Part shown: positions 11,481-23,429 of the stretch, piece after piece | Layout: the number at the start of each line of letters is the position of its first letter | Position numbering within the stretch: the first letter of the stretch is position 1 | Source of the DNA: Siphonodentalium dalli | Taxonomy: Eukaryota > Mollusca > Scaphopoda > Gadilida > Siphonodentaliidae | NCBI GenBank assembly: GCA_032622095.1 | Contig: CP136063.1 | Location: forward strand, 142,989,950-143,053,949 | DNA: 64,000 bases | Direction: 5' to 3' | The notes under the pieces: generated by a model | The model's database searches: none | What the model saw: the letters and a program-made list of their open reading frames with translations, nothing else | Told to the model about the DNA's origin: nothing | Program-made: the position numbers and the translations under genes

Positions 11481-12490
11481 TGCCTGCCGCCCCTGCTGTT
11501 TGCAATAAACGATGCATCTAGAGAATTTGCCATTTTGATTTATGAAAGATTGGCCATAGTCCAGTCCTTATATACAAAAAATATTCACGGTGAACATTAC
11601 ATGTAGTTAGTGTTATTTACATATGCGCGAAAAACAAGTGACAACAGTATAAACACGTTTAAGGTGGCCTGGACACAACATTCAATATTCACTGTGCACA
11701 TTAGTTACATATGCGCGAAAAACAAGTGACAACGGTTACCGTGGCCTTAGTATAAACAGGTTGGCCTGAACACAAACACTTAACTTGGATCGGCCTAATT
11801 GCCAGCGTTGTAACAACACAACCGGTCGCACCTTGAGTTAATCCCCTGCCGCATGTCTGCAAAGTGAGACTAACCCCAACCACGCTACCTATTGATTCAA
11901 TTCAATTTATTATTATTCTGATAATCAAGGTAGATATAACAGAAACATGGATATTACAAATATCGATGCAAATATAAATTTGTTTTGCACGAATGTACAT
12001 TTAGATATATAATATAGTTGTGTATACAATAGTGTCTTGATCGGTATATAATTATATATATTTTTTTTCTGATAGATTATTGTTATTAATTTCGGCGTAT
12101 TGGTTACGTGTTCGGTCAGTGGATATGGATTTTGAATGGTTTAAGTGATTCAGCCTCAAGAGGAGTCAGATTGTAGTATATACTCGTGGCGCTTATAAAA
12201 TAAGCGCATCTACAGCGATAAACTATTATATTGGTGTTGGGGTCCTTCTTTATACAATTTGGTACATGTAAGAAACAAGTATGTTATATCGGTATATTTT
12301 GAAGGTGGGTTACTTGTTTGTCTGAAAGTGTAGCCTCAAGACATACCCCACATTATAGTACATTCAGGTACAGCAATATACATGACGTGATAATGGCAAT
12401 AAATTTGTGATATACAATCATACATTGGAAACATGTATATGCAGCTTGTTCTTCCGAAAAACCGCACATTATCTGCTTATAATATAACTT
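11481..12490. repeat. Unassigned DNA with a short direct repeat
   Basis: TACATATGCGCGAAAAACAA occurs twice, at about 11619 and 11706, each followed by GTGACAAC and a TATAAACA..GTTT / GGCCTG(G/A)ACACAA stretch, giving a degenerate tandem of about 87 bp. The rest to 12490 is AT-rich with no gene I can support. Confidence 0.55.
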
Positions 12491-12612
12491 GTTTTATGTA
12501 GATAATCTGCTTAGAATCGCCTAATTTTGAGTCGATAATGTCCTGAAAACGAGAGCGTTTTAGTCACACAATATCGACTCACAATGAGGCGATTCTAAGC
12601 AGATTGTGTGTG
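12491..12612. repeat. Imperfect hairpin, AATCTGCTTAGAATCGCC arms
   Basis: GATAATCTGCTTAGAATCGC near 12500 is complementary to GCGATTCTAAGCAGATT ending near 12607. TTTTGAGTCGATAATGT is complementary to AATATCGACTCACAA inside. The loop contains CGAGAGCGTTTTAG. It is probably a small foldback element or a recombination-prone palindrome; no RNA gene is recognised. Confidence 0.55.
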
Positions 12613-13145
12613 GACAATGACACAAATAAGCCAACTCACGACTTTTCAGGTGTACGCTCTTTAACGTATGTTTTCACTGTTGGCTGCGCCACAAAACTAA
12701 ATAACGGATATGATCCATTATCTGCTTATTTCAGAAATCAATAATCACATTATGTACATATTGAACATTATAGGTCGAGTATGTGCGTATATTCGCGACG
12801 ATATGTTGGTATATGTCTCAATGAAGTCGCCCCTGAATCGTCAACACCTCATGTTCTATCAACCGTTCATTGAATTCAAGCTTCCTCAGCTGCGGGACCA
12901 TTTTTGTAGTTCTTCATTACATGTAGGTGGTGATTCAAGGCTGTGTTACATTATTCGAATATCGGCCGATCAATACTCACATAGATTCTTCTGAATGTAC
13001 AAATATCCATGTTAGTAAATGTTCAGTTGATATTGACAAGATTTTTATAATCTCTGTCGCAGAATGCTGTTATACCACCATGTTCTACAAAGATATGGTC
13101 ATATTGAACTTATTTCAAAAACACAAATAAGCCCATACCGGCATT
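12613..13145. other. Unassigned DNA
   Basis: Open frames here (for example 12710-12994) have no recognisable domain and ordinary AT-rich composition. I do not call a gene. Confidence 0.35.
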
Positions 13146-13545
13146 TCTTTTTATTACGCTCTGTATGAACCTAAATCTACTTTCCAGATGTGCTATTTCT
13201 CACACACACGGGCCTGTGGCGTGGTTTTTACGGGGAATATGTCATGATATTGATGGCAAGAATCTTTTCGGAATGGAATCTTAATTACCATTCCAAAGAC
13301 CAGCCGCAATCAGTGTTGAACTCCTACTGAATATATCTTAGTTGAGTATTGCCAACAAGTTTTGTATCATCTGCAACAATCGCACATATTCCGCACAATT
13401 TCGGGTAGTACACTGGTTACTGCGCTCCAATTTGAGAATGAGGAATTCACATTTACTCTTCGTAATATATCATTGAGAAAATCCTGTATCCTTGCCGGAA
13501 TGTTTAGATCAATTCCATGAATTTGATTTATTAATCGGATGTGTG
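13146..13545 (-). pseudogene. LINE reverse transcriptase relic, C-terminal half
   Basis: Read on the minus strand from 13545: HIRLINQIHGIDLNIPARIQ, a DFL-NDI-RRVNVNSSFSNWSAV block, then a jump to VADDTKLVGNTQ (RT active-site neighbourhood, in another frame near 13370). Stop-ridden remains follow with IQ..F, WSLEW and FHSEKIL spacing. These match the palm motifs of CR1/Jockey-type RTs. The piece starts exactly where the LINE fragment at 26992 stops, so the two are halves of one relic separated by the large insertion at 13546-26991. Between VTS and ADD a segment is deleted. Confidence 0.7.
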
Positions 13546-13555
13546 CCCATATAAA

Positions 13556-14335
13556 AATGTACCTGGGTAAATCCACCCAGGTTTTTTGGGCCGAAACCCA
13601 GGTAAAATCTATCTACCAAGACATCCACCAACCATCAAGACCCCGCGAAACCTGGGTTTTTACCATGATTTACCCACCTGAAACTGGATAAAAACCCTGG
13701 TATTGATAAACCTGGTTGTAATTGCCCAGGTGACCACACCCAGGTGTACCCTACCTGGGTGTTTCCCACCCAGGTGTACCCTGGTGTTTCCTACCTGGGT
13801 GTTTCCCCACCCAGGTGTACCATGGTGTTATTCACCCAGGTGTACCCTGATGTTTCGTACCTGGGTGTTTCCCACCCAGGTTACATTGGTGTTATTCACC
13901 CAGGTGTACCCTGGTGTTTCCTACCTGGTGTTCCCACCTAGGTGTACCTTGGTGTTATTCACCCAGGTGTACCCTGATGTTTCCTACCTGGGTGTTCCCC
14001 ACCCAGGTGTACCTTGATGTTTCCAACCCAGGTGTACCTTGGTGTTTTTTTACGCCGGTGTACCTTGGTGTTTTCTTACCCAGGTGGATTTCCCATTGAG
14101 ATGCACCTGGGTTAGAAAACCCCAAGGTACACCCAGGTAAGGAAACACCAAGGTACACCTGGGCAGGAAAACACCAAGGTACACCTGGGTAAGAAAACAC
14201 CAAGGTACACCTGGGTAAGGAAACACCAAGGTACAACTGGGTGGGAAACACCAAGGTACACATGGGTAGGAAACACCAAGGAACACCTGGGTGAATAACA
14301 CCAAGGTACACATGGGTGGGGATACCAAAGTGAAA
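13556..14335. repeat. ACCCAGGTGTACC minisatellite with central orientation switch
   Basis: Up to about 14085 the array repeats (C)ACCCAGGTGTACC(C/T)TGGTGTT with CCTACCTGGGTGTTTCCC. From about 14105 to 14330 the complementary orientation GGTACACCTGGGT(A)GGAAACACC dominates. The block is therefore an array of short palindromic words that is itself a large inverted repeat. Long open frames across it (VPWCFL/TQVYLGV patterns) are artefacts of the repeat. It lies just inside the left terminus of the 13.4-kb element. Confidence 0.85.
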
Positions 14336-15900
14336 TGATGAGGATGGCAATGAAGTAGATTTTGATGGGATGCAGGGGTATTGTTATCAATGGAGTTGTT
14401 TTAGTATAATAGAACATTAAGGAAACTGATTGTGCAGCAATACAAGTTTATTCAAGGACAACAAACTAACTAAAGATAAAATACATGTATAGAAACACAT
14501 GTAATATATAAATATATAAACTCATTAAACTGCATGGGTTAAAACTTACTGACAACAAGAGTTGGGTTAAAATTTTGATTAAAAAACACTTGCAAAGTCC
14601 CTCTTCATACATGTATATGGTATGTTAGGCAAGTTACATGTACATGTAGTTGCAATGTATACCGGTACTTGACATACCGGTGGACACAAAAATCATTATT
14701 TTAGTTCCAATATCATTTACCAGAATACATGTACATGTTGTAGTTTGCAACTACATCTACAGTGAGGTAGTTTTGTCTCATTTAAACTTTCTAAATGGGT
14801 TTCTCCCTTTGAATGACATAAACTAATGTGAGTATACACATGAGCTGTGGTGTGAAATATACACCAAAAAATTATTTCTTAGTCTGAGGACATGTTTCCT
14901 GTCATTATCTTACTGCTTACAAATATAGATTTGTAATAATGTGCTGTAATGCTCCAGAAATAGTCATATTTTGTCCTGGTTCATAAGAATATATTATTTC
15001 TTAGTGTTAGAAGGACATGTTGTCTGTTATTGTTTGACTCATAAACCCCCAAATGTACATGTAAACAGAACATTTGGGAAAGAGACACACCATCTTTATC
15101 CTTTTTTATATCAGTAGCAATATTGATCAGATAGCAAAATATGCTATAAATAGATTTAAGATGGTAGAGATTAAACAATCACATTAATTGCACCAACTCG
15201 AAACAGTTAACATACCCTGTAGAATACAGACTATGATCAAGGAGGGTGTCACACACACCCCCACCCCGCTTTGGTATGTGATATTCAAGCCATTTTCAGG
15301 TGGTATGATATATACATGTACATACCCAATGTTATCTGGTACTAGGATTTCACACGGCAATATAACCGGCATTCACGATTCAGCAAAAAGGCTAGTATGC
15401 AGATATAATAGCAGAAAATTATACAAATTTTGAGTATTTTCCAGCTTAAACAGACCCAAGTGATATATTTTTATCTAATTCAGTCTAATGGCTCTTGATA
15501 TGTTGATGTTTTGGATACTATTTCAGCAAATGTGAGAAAAAAGTGGCTTCATTGGGGCATCAGCTTGTCTGAAAAATATATCAAGGTCCCCTAAATCGGA
15601 TACTACATTTCAGAACAATCCAACCAGTGTCCCATGAAATGGTGGATAATAAACTATCATACCAAATTTGATTCAGATTTGATCACACAAACTAAAATTA
15701 TGATGCGGAAACCAGAAATTAACACGATTCTAAGTCGAAAAAGGGCCATAACTCTCGCAAAAATGGGCGGAGCACACCCATATTCGAACTTGACCTGTAT
15801 TTTGGTCTGATAAACTTACATACCACATTTGGTTCAGATATGATCACACAAACTGAAGTTATCATCCGGAAACCTACAATTTTCAAAGTTTAAATGTCTA
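14336..15900. other. Interior of the large element, no gene seen
   Basis: AT-rich DNA without a supported gene. 15480-15890 has two related halves: CA(A/T)ATTTG(A/G)TTCAGAT(T/A)TGATCACACAAACT occurs near 15665 and 15826. The words AAAGGGCCATAACTCTCGCA and AAAAATGGGCGGAGC resemble a repeat phrase I associate with mollusc and brachiopod genomes (recalled impression only). TACATGTA words are frequent. Confidence 0.4.
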
Positions 15901-15903
15901 TTA

Positions 15904-16291
15904 GGCGACACCAATTTTTAAGTCTGGTTTACGAACATGTGGGCTGATGTGGGGAGAACAAAAGTAGATGCAGGAGGGAAAAAAATAAAAATAAAAAAAA
16001 TTGTCCCCCCAATTTATATCAAGTAAATCTTGAAATTTTACATAAATTTTACAAAAATTGTGAAAAAAAACTTTTCGAATGAAATTCTGAACCAAACAAG
16101 ACATTTCTTGTCATGAAATACATGAAAATATGGATCTGCAAATGATCATAAGCAGAACCGGATGCGACAGCACATGAAAATCAGTACGCATGTAATTTTT
16201 TTTGGGACAAAAAAGTTAATTTTTTTTTTCATGAAATGGAAAAAAAGTTGTAGGAGGTGTTCGTAAACCGGACTTACAAATTGGTGTCGCC
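15904..16291. mobile_element. Harbinger-like MITE, GGCGACACC family, copy 1
   Basis: Terminal inverted repeats GGCGACACCAATTTTTAAGT and complement ACTTACAAATTGGTGTCGCC are flanked by TTA at 15901-15903 and 16292-16294. A 3-bp TWA duplication and a GG-starting terminus are typical of PIF/Harbinger-derived MITEs. The arms extend inward (TTTACGAAC...GTTCGTAAA). The middle has A/T homopolymers and GATCATAAGCAGAACCGGAT, shared in inverse orientation with copy 2 at 22413. No coding capacity. Confidence 0.75.
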
Positions 16292-16325
16292 TTATGTGTA
16301 TATAACTCATATAGCTAACTATTAA

Positions 16326-17243
16326 AGGTGCTCAATCAGATTCGATGGTCCCCATATAATTAGATTCCAACAACAACATTTTTTTTAGAAATGCTGCTTC
16401 AGTTATCAGAATCGATTAATTGCCCAAACATAATGCTAACCACTGTCAACTACATGTAAAGTATAAAATTGCCTGATACGTTATATTTATCAACATGCTG
16501 TTCGACGAAGTTTGACCTTATTATCAACACAAAGCCTCTTCATTTTAGAGTTATCCATCTTCATCCGCAATTTGGTCTGAGACCGTCGGCTCGTCAAAAT
16601 TTTTGTGGGCCACTATTAAGTATCGATGGTGATAAATATTAAAATTCAAAAATCGATATCTAATAACTCTGAGCTTTGATACATGTAGGTGGGTCCCTCG
16701 ACTTGATTAAAATATTTTTACCCCCCCCGATTCAATATATATGTAAATAGCAAATCAGGGGCCCTTAATCGGATTATGCAACTTTAAACTGTATTTGAAT
16801 TTAAAGATGCATTATCCGTTAAGTGCCCCCTGAATTAATGCTCGCACATTACTATTTATTTGGACTTGGGGGTAAAAGATATTTGGTACGAGTCGAGGAA
16901 CCCACCTATCAAAGCTCAGAGTTATTAGATATCAATTTTTGAAATATACTATTTTTCACGATCAAGAATTAATAGTGGCCCACGGTCTCGGACCAAATTT
17001 CAGATGAAGATGGATAACTCTAAAATCAAGAGGCTTTCTGTTGATAATAAGGCCAAATTTTGTAGAACAACATGTTGATAATTAACATATGTCAGGCAAT
17101 TGTATACTTTAGTTGACAGTGGTTAGCATTATTTTAGGGCAATTAATCAATTCTGATACCGTAACTGAAGCAGCCTTTCTAAATACAAATGTATGATGTT
17201 GGAATCTGATTATATGGGTATCATCGAACCGGATTGAGTACCT
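16326..17243. mobile_element. 918-bp foldback element with TTAA flanks
   Basis: This is a nearly full-length palindrome. AGGTGCTCAATCAGATTCGA at 16326 pairs with TCGAACCGGATTGAGTACCT ending 17243. Internal pairs include AGTTATCCATCTTCATC / GATGAAGATGGATAACT and GTGGGTCCCTCGACT / AGTCGAGGAACCCAC. TTAA lies at both outer borders (16322-16325, 17244-17247), as expected for a piggyBac-type duplication. No transposase. Arms differ by scattered substitutions, so it is not a sequencing foldback artefact. Confidence 0.75.
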
Positions 17244-17637
17244 TTAAAATGAAATGTATCCAGTATAAACATGTTAAACCTGATAATTAATTAGAGCATG
17301 CAGTCCCTGTTGACATGCGGTATCCGCTGGTAATCTTACCACAGTAATATGTGTTAACTGTGATAACCAAGTTAATTGTTTTTACCACAAAAATTCTGAA
17401 TTCTATCTAGACATTTTGAAACAATAAAAAAAAATTATGGTGTGGTTACAATGCTCATTTGGAATTTGGATGCTATTTAATTCTGTTTATCTATATAATT
17501 GGCTGCACTGCTAAATTTTGACTCATTTCAGTCATTTGATGTCAGTACATGTAGTTGTCCATCGAAATGGCGAACACAACCAAAGACAAATTACAAGAGG
17601 AAAGACAACAAATAAATTTGATGTGCACTAAAACAGA

Positions 17638-17803
17638 TACAGTAGTGCCCTAAGAAATCGACCCTTTAACAACAGCAGAATTATGTGTAACTTTTCAGGA
17701 TTTATTCGGATATATGGCTTGTTGCCATTCATCGGAAAGCTCTCCCCGAGTTACTCGGAATTCTGCTGTGGTTAAGGAGTCGATTAATTAAAGCATTACT
17801 GTA
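17638..17803. mobile_element. Foldback MITE, TACAGTAATGCTC family, copy 3
   Basis: It begins TACAGTAGTGCCCTAAG and ends AAAGCATTACTGTA. Internal ACAGCAGAATTATG pairs with GGAATTCTGCTGTGG. It contains GCCATTCATCGGAAAGCTCT, diagnostic of the family. Flanking TA at both ends fits a TA target site. Confidence 0.7.
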
Positions 17804-19281
17804 GTTACAAATGTATGTCTAGCCTCTTGTGAATTGTTGTGTCACTAATAAGATCTTTAATTCACATACACATGTACATGTACTATATACCTGTTCAAGC
17901 GTTTACAAGTGTCAATCGTCGAGAAACTGACCAAAAGTTTTGGTAGTATATAATATAGGCTAGCACTGCACCTGGGCTACATGTACATGTACTGTAAGTG
18001 ATTATAATGTACTATTTTTATATTCTGCCGTGAAAGTGTTGCTGAATGAAATTTAAGTTTACCCCGATATTCTAAGTCCGCTCGACTAAGATGGGGTTTT
18101 TTCTCGAAAACTGATATCTGAATATACATGTCGTCTTCCACTGGTTGGTATTCCCTCTAAATTGACTAATTTTAACTGATTAGATTAGCCTGGTATGGAA
18201 AACTCTAACTGTTATAGCCCGATGAGCGGTTTACTGCCAACAGCGGTGATGATATGATGACCAGCGTTGTGCATGGCATATGTTGATCCAGGTAAGAATG
18301 CTACCATACATTCCAAACATTCATTAAATATCTTATTAATAGTAACCCAAACTACACAAGAGACTAGTATAACTAAGATTGGGCTCGATTAATGGTGTGA
18401 CACTTTCAGTACTTCATTTACTAGTAGCCTGGTACTGGTGGGCCTGGCTACAGATACTTGTTTGGCGTGTTTGAGGCCTGTGACACAAGGGCAGCAGAAT
18501 AAATTAAAATTTCTCTTATTGTAGTGTAGTACATGTACATGAATAGTACCGGTAGTACAGCACACAAAGAGGTATATATAGTACCGGCACATGTACATGT
18601 ATTCTCTCTGTTTTCACACATGTTTTTTTTCAATTTAACAACATGAGTCTTTTATGACACACACTAAAGTGAAAGTAGGCCTACATGTATATAATGTGCA
18701 CACAGTATACCGGTACATGTACTGATATATTACATTGCAATACAGTCCGAGTACAATGATATAGCAAAATTATGCATAGTAGAATAACAACCTTTTGTAC
18801 AAACAGTCCTGACAATGATATACCGGGATATCATGGTGATGGTTCATACATTTGGAATTAGCGAATACCCGAGTTTGTGGTTAGACCGCTTCATGCGATG
18901 TTTATGTGAATTTTTATTTTTAAGTCGGCATTGCATACGGTAGTCCTATAAACCACACCAGAGAATAGCAAATGTCGGTCAGTGACCAACTTCTTATGTT
19001 TATGCAATCGATACAATCAGGTTCTGCTTTTGATGTCCAGTTCGATATTTGTGGTGTGTTCTTGTGCAAAAATATAATTCTAACTAATGCGCCAAAAATC
19101 AGGTTTATAAATTTATCCATTCTTGAGCAAGAGCAACTCGTAAAACTTGTATGGTATAACATTCCAAACTGAGTATTTCTGCTATCGAACCATATGATAA
19201 TAATGTTGAACCGGACATCGAAATCTGAACCGCATTTATGGATTGCAGCACGTGATGTTGAATAAACAGTTATAGAGGATA
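17804..19281. other. Interior of the large element, no gene seen
   Basis: AT-rich DNA with many ACATGTACATGTA words (for example 17873, 17979, 18530, 18590, 18710). No protein or RNA gene is supported. The open frames at 18389-18633 and 18920-19172 overlap on opposite strands and have no recognisable motif. Confidence 0.4.
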
Positions 19282-19502
19282 TACAGTAATGCTCTAATTA
19301 ATCGACTCCTTAACTACAGCAGAATTATGGGTTACTTTTCAGGATTTAGTCGGAAATATGGGTTGATGCCATTCATCGGAAAGCTCTCGGTGAGAGCTTT
19401 CCGATGAATGACAACAAGCCATATTTCGGACTAAATCCTGAAAAGTTACCCATAATTCTGCTGTAGTTAAGGAGTCGATTAATTAGCTCTAGAATTACTG
19501 TA
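19282..19502. mobile_element. Foldback MITE, TACAGTAATGCTC family, copy 4 (longest)
   Basis: Best-preserved member at 221 bp. TACAGTAATGCTCTAATTAA is mirrored by TTAATTAGCTCTAGAATTAC-TGTA, and TCATCGGAAAGCTCTCGGTG meets its complement at the centre (AGAGCTTTCCGATGA). This copy shows that the ancestral element was a complete palindrome; the other three have lost parts of one arm. Confidence 0.8.
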
Positions 19503-20990
19503 ACATGGTTTATAATATACAAATGTATACTGTATGGGAAACATCAGAGGTTTACAAAGTAATAAAAACAGTTGATTTGTTCTTTATTCTTGTGGTTATA
19601 TACACATACATGTACATGTATTCTAAAAATAAATGTCTTTACAACGTGGATCAATGAAATGCGGTTGTAGCATTTAAAATGCATTGAGGGTGCATTGTGT
19701 CACACCACTTTGTAAATGCCTTAATGACAGCATTTAAATTAAATGCACTGCATTGGGAATAATCGCAGTCGCATTGAAATTACCGATCATTGCTCCGAAA
19801 AAGTATACTAGTATGAACACCCAAATAACGATACGATAGTGTATAGTGTATTTTGCAATTTTAGTTTTAATTGTGTTTTATTTAAATTCACATCTGAATA
19901 ATTCTGTGTTATTTTCCCACTCCTGGTGTACATGTATATGTTCGGAATCGGACATTCATGATGTAGTTTTCCATTCAAAATGGAATAAACATAAATAAAC
20001 ACCGTTGACATTAATTGTTTTATAATCTGAGAATCTGAGAATCATGATTCTCATTTTGATTCTAGTAAAAAGTCTTGATTCCCTGTAGAAAGTGAAATAC
20101 TAACATTTTGATTATTGCAAAAAATCTGATGGATTTTAAGGCCTGCATCAAGACATTTGTTTGTGAATAAATCAAGGTAAATGTGTTAAAATATGAACGC
20201 ATTTACAAATGCGTTGCTCCAAAATCGCAAAGTAGATTCGAACATGTGGTCGCTTTTCTAAGAAATTTGTGAGAGTCGAGGGACACAATCAATGAGGACG
20301 TTTGTACTAAAAAATATTTTTTTACGCAAGGAACGAACACAAGGCCAATTTCATAATTTATATTATGAGCCAACAAGACAGATCGTAAATGGCTGTTATA
20401 TGACAATATATGTGGCCATCATAATGGTCGACAGGCATGACGCCAACAAAAACCAATGTCAGGCCAATATAAAGAAGTCGCGACTTATTGCTGGTGGAAC
20501 CTATTAAAGGCATCGTTCCATTTCGTTAATAACAACTTACATGTAACATTCACCTCCACCTCTTTACACTTGGGCTCCAAATAAACATGCATGCACCAGC
20601 TGCATGCACGTTTATTATTTTTCTTGGGAAATCCACCCCCCCTGCACAGTGCTTATTTGGGTCTGCACGTTTATTAATATTTTGAAGCTATGAAAATTTA
20701 AATCAGCACAAATTCAAGATTTCTATATGATTCAGATGTAAAAATGATCAACACGTCTACATTAGTTACTAGCTAAACAAGACATTTTGTCATATGTGTA
20801 TACTTTACTGTGAAATTGCGTTTCTTCCGTTCTCCATGAACGGATTCTCAAAATGTTTGGTTTTCCAAAAAACAAGGATTCGAACTGTCTGAACTGAACT
20901 CCATGCGTTCGTTTAAATAGATGAATAAATAGTGGGAAAGACATACAATCCTAGTTCATAATGAATTTAAGTATATAAATATAAATAATA
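19503..20990. other. Interior of the large element, no gene seen
   Basis: No supported gene. 20570-20670 contains GGGCTCCAAATAAACATGCA and GTTTATTAATATTTTGAAG phrases related in inverse orientation to CTGCACTTTTATTTGGAGCC near 21460, suggesting remnants of one dispersed repeat on both sides of the hairpin at 20991. Confidence 0.4.
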
Positions 20991-21118
20991 AACGGCGGAT
21001 TCAACGTGGTCATGGGTTTTGACCGCGTTAAAAAAATCAGCAAACTCCGCATGAACCCCGAAGTTTGCTGATTTTTTCTCACCGTCAAAACCCCATGACC
21101 GCATTGAAACCGCCGTTC
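20991..21118. repeat. 128-bp hairpin, AACGGCGG arms
   Basis: AACGGCGGATTCAACGTGGT and GTCATGGGTTTTGACCG pair with CGGTCATGGGGTTTTGACG-type complements ending ACCGCCGTT at 21118. AATCAGCAAACT pairs with AGTTTGCTGATT around a 16-nt loop. GC-rich arms in AT-rich surroundings suggest a small palindromic element. No family recognised. Confidence 0.65.
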
Positions 21119-21535
21119 ATTTCTTATATGAATAACACAATTTAAGATTGGTGAATTATTTCTTTTGGTTAATTTAATAAACGTACAGGACCAAATAACG
21201 ATCGTACAGGTGGGAATTTTACCTCGATTTTAATAATCGTACATTAGGCACTCAAGAGTACATATTCAAGTATGTGGCAAACCAAAAAAACACCACATGA
21301 TACATACATGTACCTGTACTACATGTTGACTCGTATACTTGAACCTGCTATAAAAATTATTTGGTTAACCACAGCTGATGTTTTGCTTAGAGTTCCCCCT
21401 GCACTATTATTTGGGTATGTACTTTTATTAACTTTCAATGGAAATTCCCCCCTGCACTATTATTTGGGCCTGCACTTTTATTTGGAGCCTGAGAGTAAGT
21501 TGCATTGACATTTATTTTCACGAATTACCATGCCA

Positions 21536-22238
21536 AGGCCAAAGAAAAAAGATTGTATGTTTCCGGTAACATAGCGAAAAAATTAGGGTAGGTAGGTAGG
21601 GAAATTATTTTTATTTTATTTTATTTTGATATTTTTTATCCAGCTGCAGAAATATTGAACTACCTCGACCAAAGTTACATAAAATACCAACCCGTGCCAT
21701 GGGGAAAGTATTACTTGATCAACACAGTGGAAATATACATTAAGATTGATAAAAAATCAAACTTACTTCATGCTTACTAGTACGTATGTTTTTTATTATT
21801 CACATACCACATTTTCATAAATTTGGCTATAAACTTGGTACAAAATTAATGTCACTAACTGTTTATAAGAATTTTACTAATAATACCGCCATTATACCGT
21901 ACATGTATTGTGACGATTACATCCCATTGTCTGGGGGTAGCCAGTACGCCCACCGAGCATGCCTGGTTTTTGGAAACAGTAGCTACATGTATACCCCTAA
22001 TATATGCAGTGATAACCTCTTTACATGTATATATACAGATACACACCCACCATGTCTGTTGATAGTGTTCCATAAGTCCCAAACAAGACATAAAGCAGGC
22101 AGGAGATCCACTCTCAGGAAATTAAAATTGCGAAAATATTGACTTTTTTCTCAAAATATCAATAAATAGTTTAGGGTCGGCGGGTTATTTTTAGGGTCGG
22201 TCGATGTACGGAAACATAGTATCTTTTTTCTTTGGCCT
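21536..22238. mobile_element. 703-bp element with AGGCCAAAGAAAAAAGAT terminal inverted repeats
   Basis: AGGCCAAAGAAAAAAGATTG with TATGTTTCCG at 21536 is mirrored by CGGAAACATAGTATC and TTTTTTCTTTGGCCT ending 22238. GGGTAGGTAGGTAGG and TAGGGTCGG..GGGTCGGTCG lie just inside the ends. A 118-residue open frame at 21786-22142 has no recognisable domain and overlaps an opposite-strand frame; I regard it as chance. Confidence 0.65.
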
Positions 22239-22412
22239 AAGGAACATTGCAACTGGTTTGAAGTAACATGACCGCGTTGCGTCAACACTGGAACTGCATT
22301 GATGGTAATTTTCAACATGGTCTCACTGAGGTTCTATCAAATATAAATACTAGTATGGTTGAGGGAGACAATTATTTTGAGAATATGTGAACCTGTGTTA
22401 ACATGAGCCTAA

Positions 22413-22755
22413 GGCGACACCAATTTTTAAGTCTGGTTTACGAACACCTCCTACAAAATTTAACTTTTTTTGTCCCAAAATATTTTACACGGGTACTGAT
22501 TTTCATGTGCTGTCGCATCCGGTTCTGCTTATGATCATTTACAGTTTCATGTATTTCATGACAAGATATGTCTTGTTTGGTTTGAACAGAATTTCATTCA
22601 AAAACATTTTTTCACAATTTTTGTAAAATTTATGTAAAATTCCACGATTTACTTGATATAAATTGGGGGGACAATCTTTTTTATGTTTTTCCCTCCTGCA
22701 TCTACTTTTTTTCTCCCCACATTATCGTAAACCAGACTTAAAAATTGGTGTCGCT
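22413..22755. mobile_element. Harbinger-like MITE, GGCGACACC family, copy 2
   Basis: GGCGACACCAATTTTTAAGT at the left and ACTTAAAAATTGGTGTCGC(T) at the right are flanked by TAA at 22410-22412 and 22756-22758. Last terminal base mutated. The interior resembles copy 1 in reverse orientation: GATGCGACAGCACATG there corresponds to CATGTGCTGTCGCATC here. Confidence 0.75.
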
Positions 22756-22758
22756 TAA

Positions 22759-23429
22759 ATATCATCTGATGGAGTCAAAATCATTGAACCGTCACTTATG
22801 CATGCACATGTAGTCTTGATGTTGAGTCTAGCTTTCATCATTTTCATTAGTTTTACTGTTATCCACCAAAGGTTGAAGTGTTATGGAACAACTGTATGGC
22901 ATCGTATACTGTTAACTTCCGAGTAAATATGGAGTCTCTAATTCTTTTATCAGTCACGCATCTACTCATCAAATAGTATAATCCTTAAATATTTGTAGTC
23001 CAGGTGATCTCGACTGCACAGTACATGTATAAACATTCATCTGCAGTGTGTTTTAAATTTCTTTGCCGTGTAACAACTGTTGTCCCAAGTTTCAATGCCT
23101 TGTCCTCCTGGTATGTAGGGATTACCAATTTACCATTGCCGTGTTTTAATTTGCAATTTTGATGATGACGCTCACTTGTTGATAATTTTCTTTGTCGTGT
23201 AACAACTGTTGTACCAAGTTTCTATGCCGCGTCCTCCTGGTATTTAGGGATTACCGGTGCCTTTAATAGTGATGCATCATTGCAAGTTAATGTACTTTAG
23301 AGTGGAACTGAATTAACAATGTCACATTGACACAGTACTCAGTTAAGACCAGTAAAACAGCAAAAGTAGCATTATTGTACAGCAGGCTTTATATCACTAT
23401 CAGTACTTACTACATGTACAGACCCCTTA
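22759..23429. repeat. Unassigned DNA with a 128-bp-spaced duplication
   Basis: TTTCTTTG(C/T)CGTGTAACAACTGTTGT with CCAAGTTTC and CGTCCTCCTGGTAT-TAGGGATTACC occurs near 23059 and again near 23187. No gene is supported. Confidence 0.6.

Noticed and set aside
13703-14417. Overlapping 60-130-residue frames rich in VPWCF and TQVYLGV
   Set aside because: These are direct translations of the ACCCAGGTGTACC minisatellite on both strands.
21786-22142. 118-residue open frame in the 703-bp inverted-repeat element
   Set aside because: No recognisable domain, overlapping antisense frame, and it lies in a non-autonomous element.
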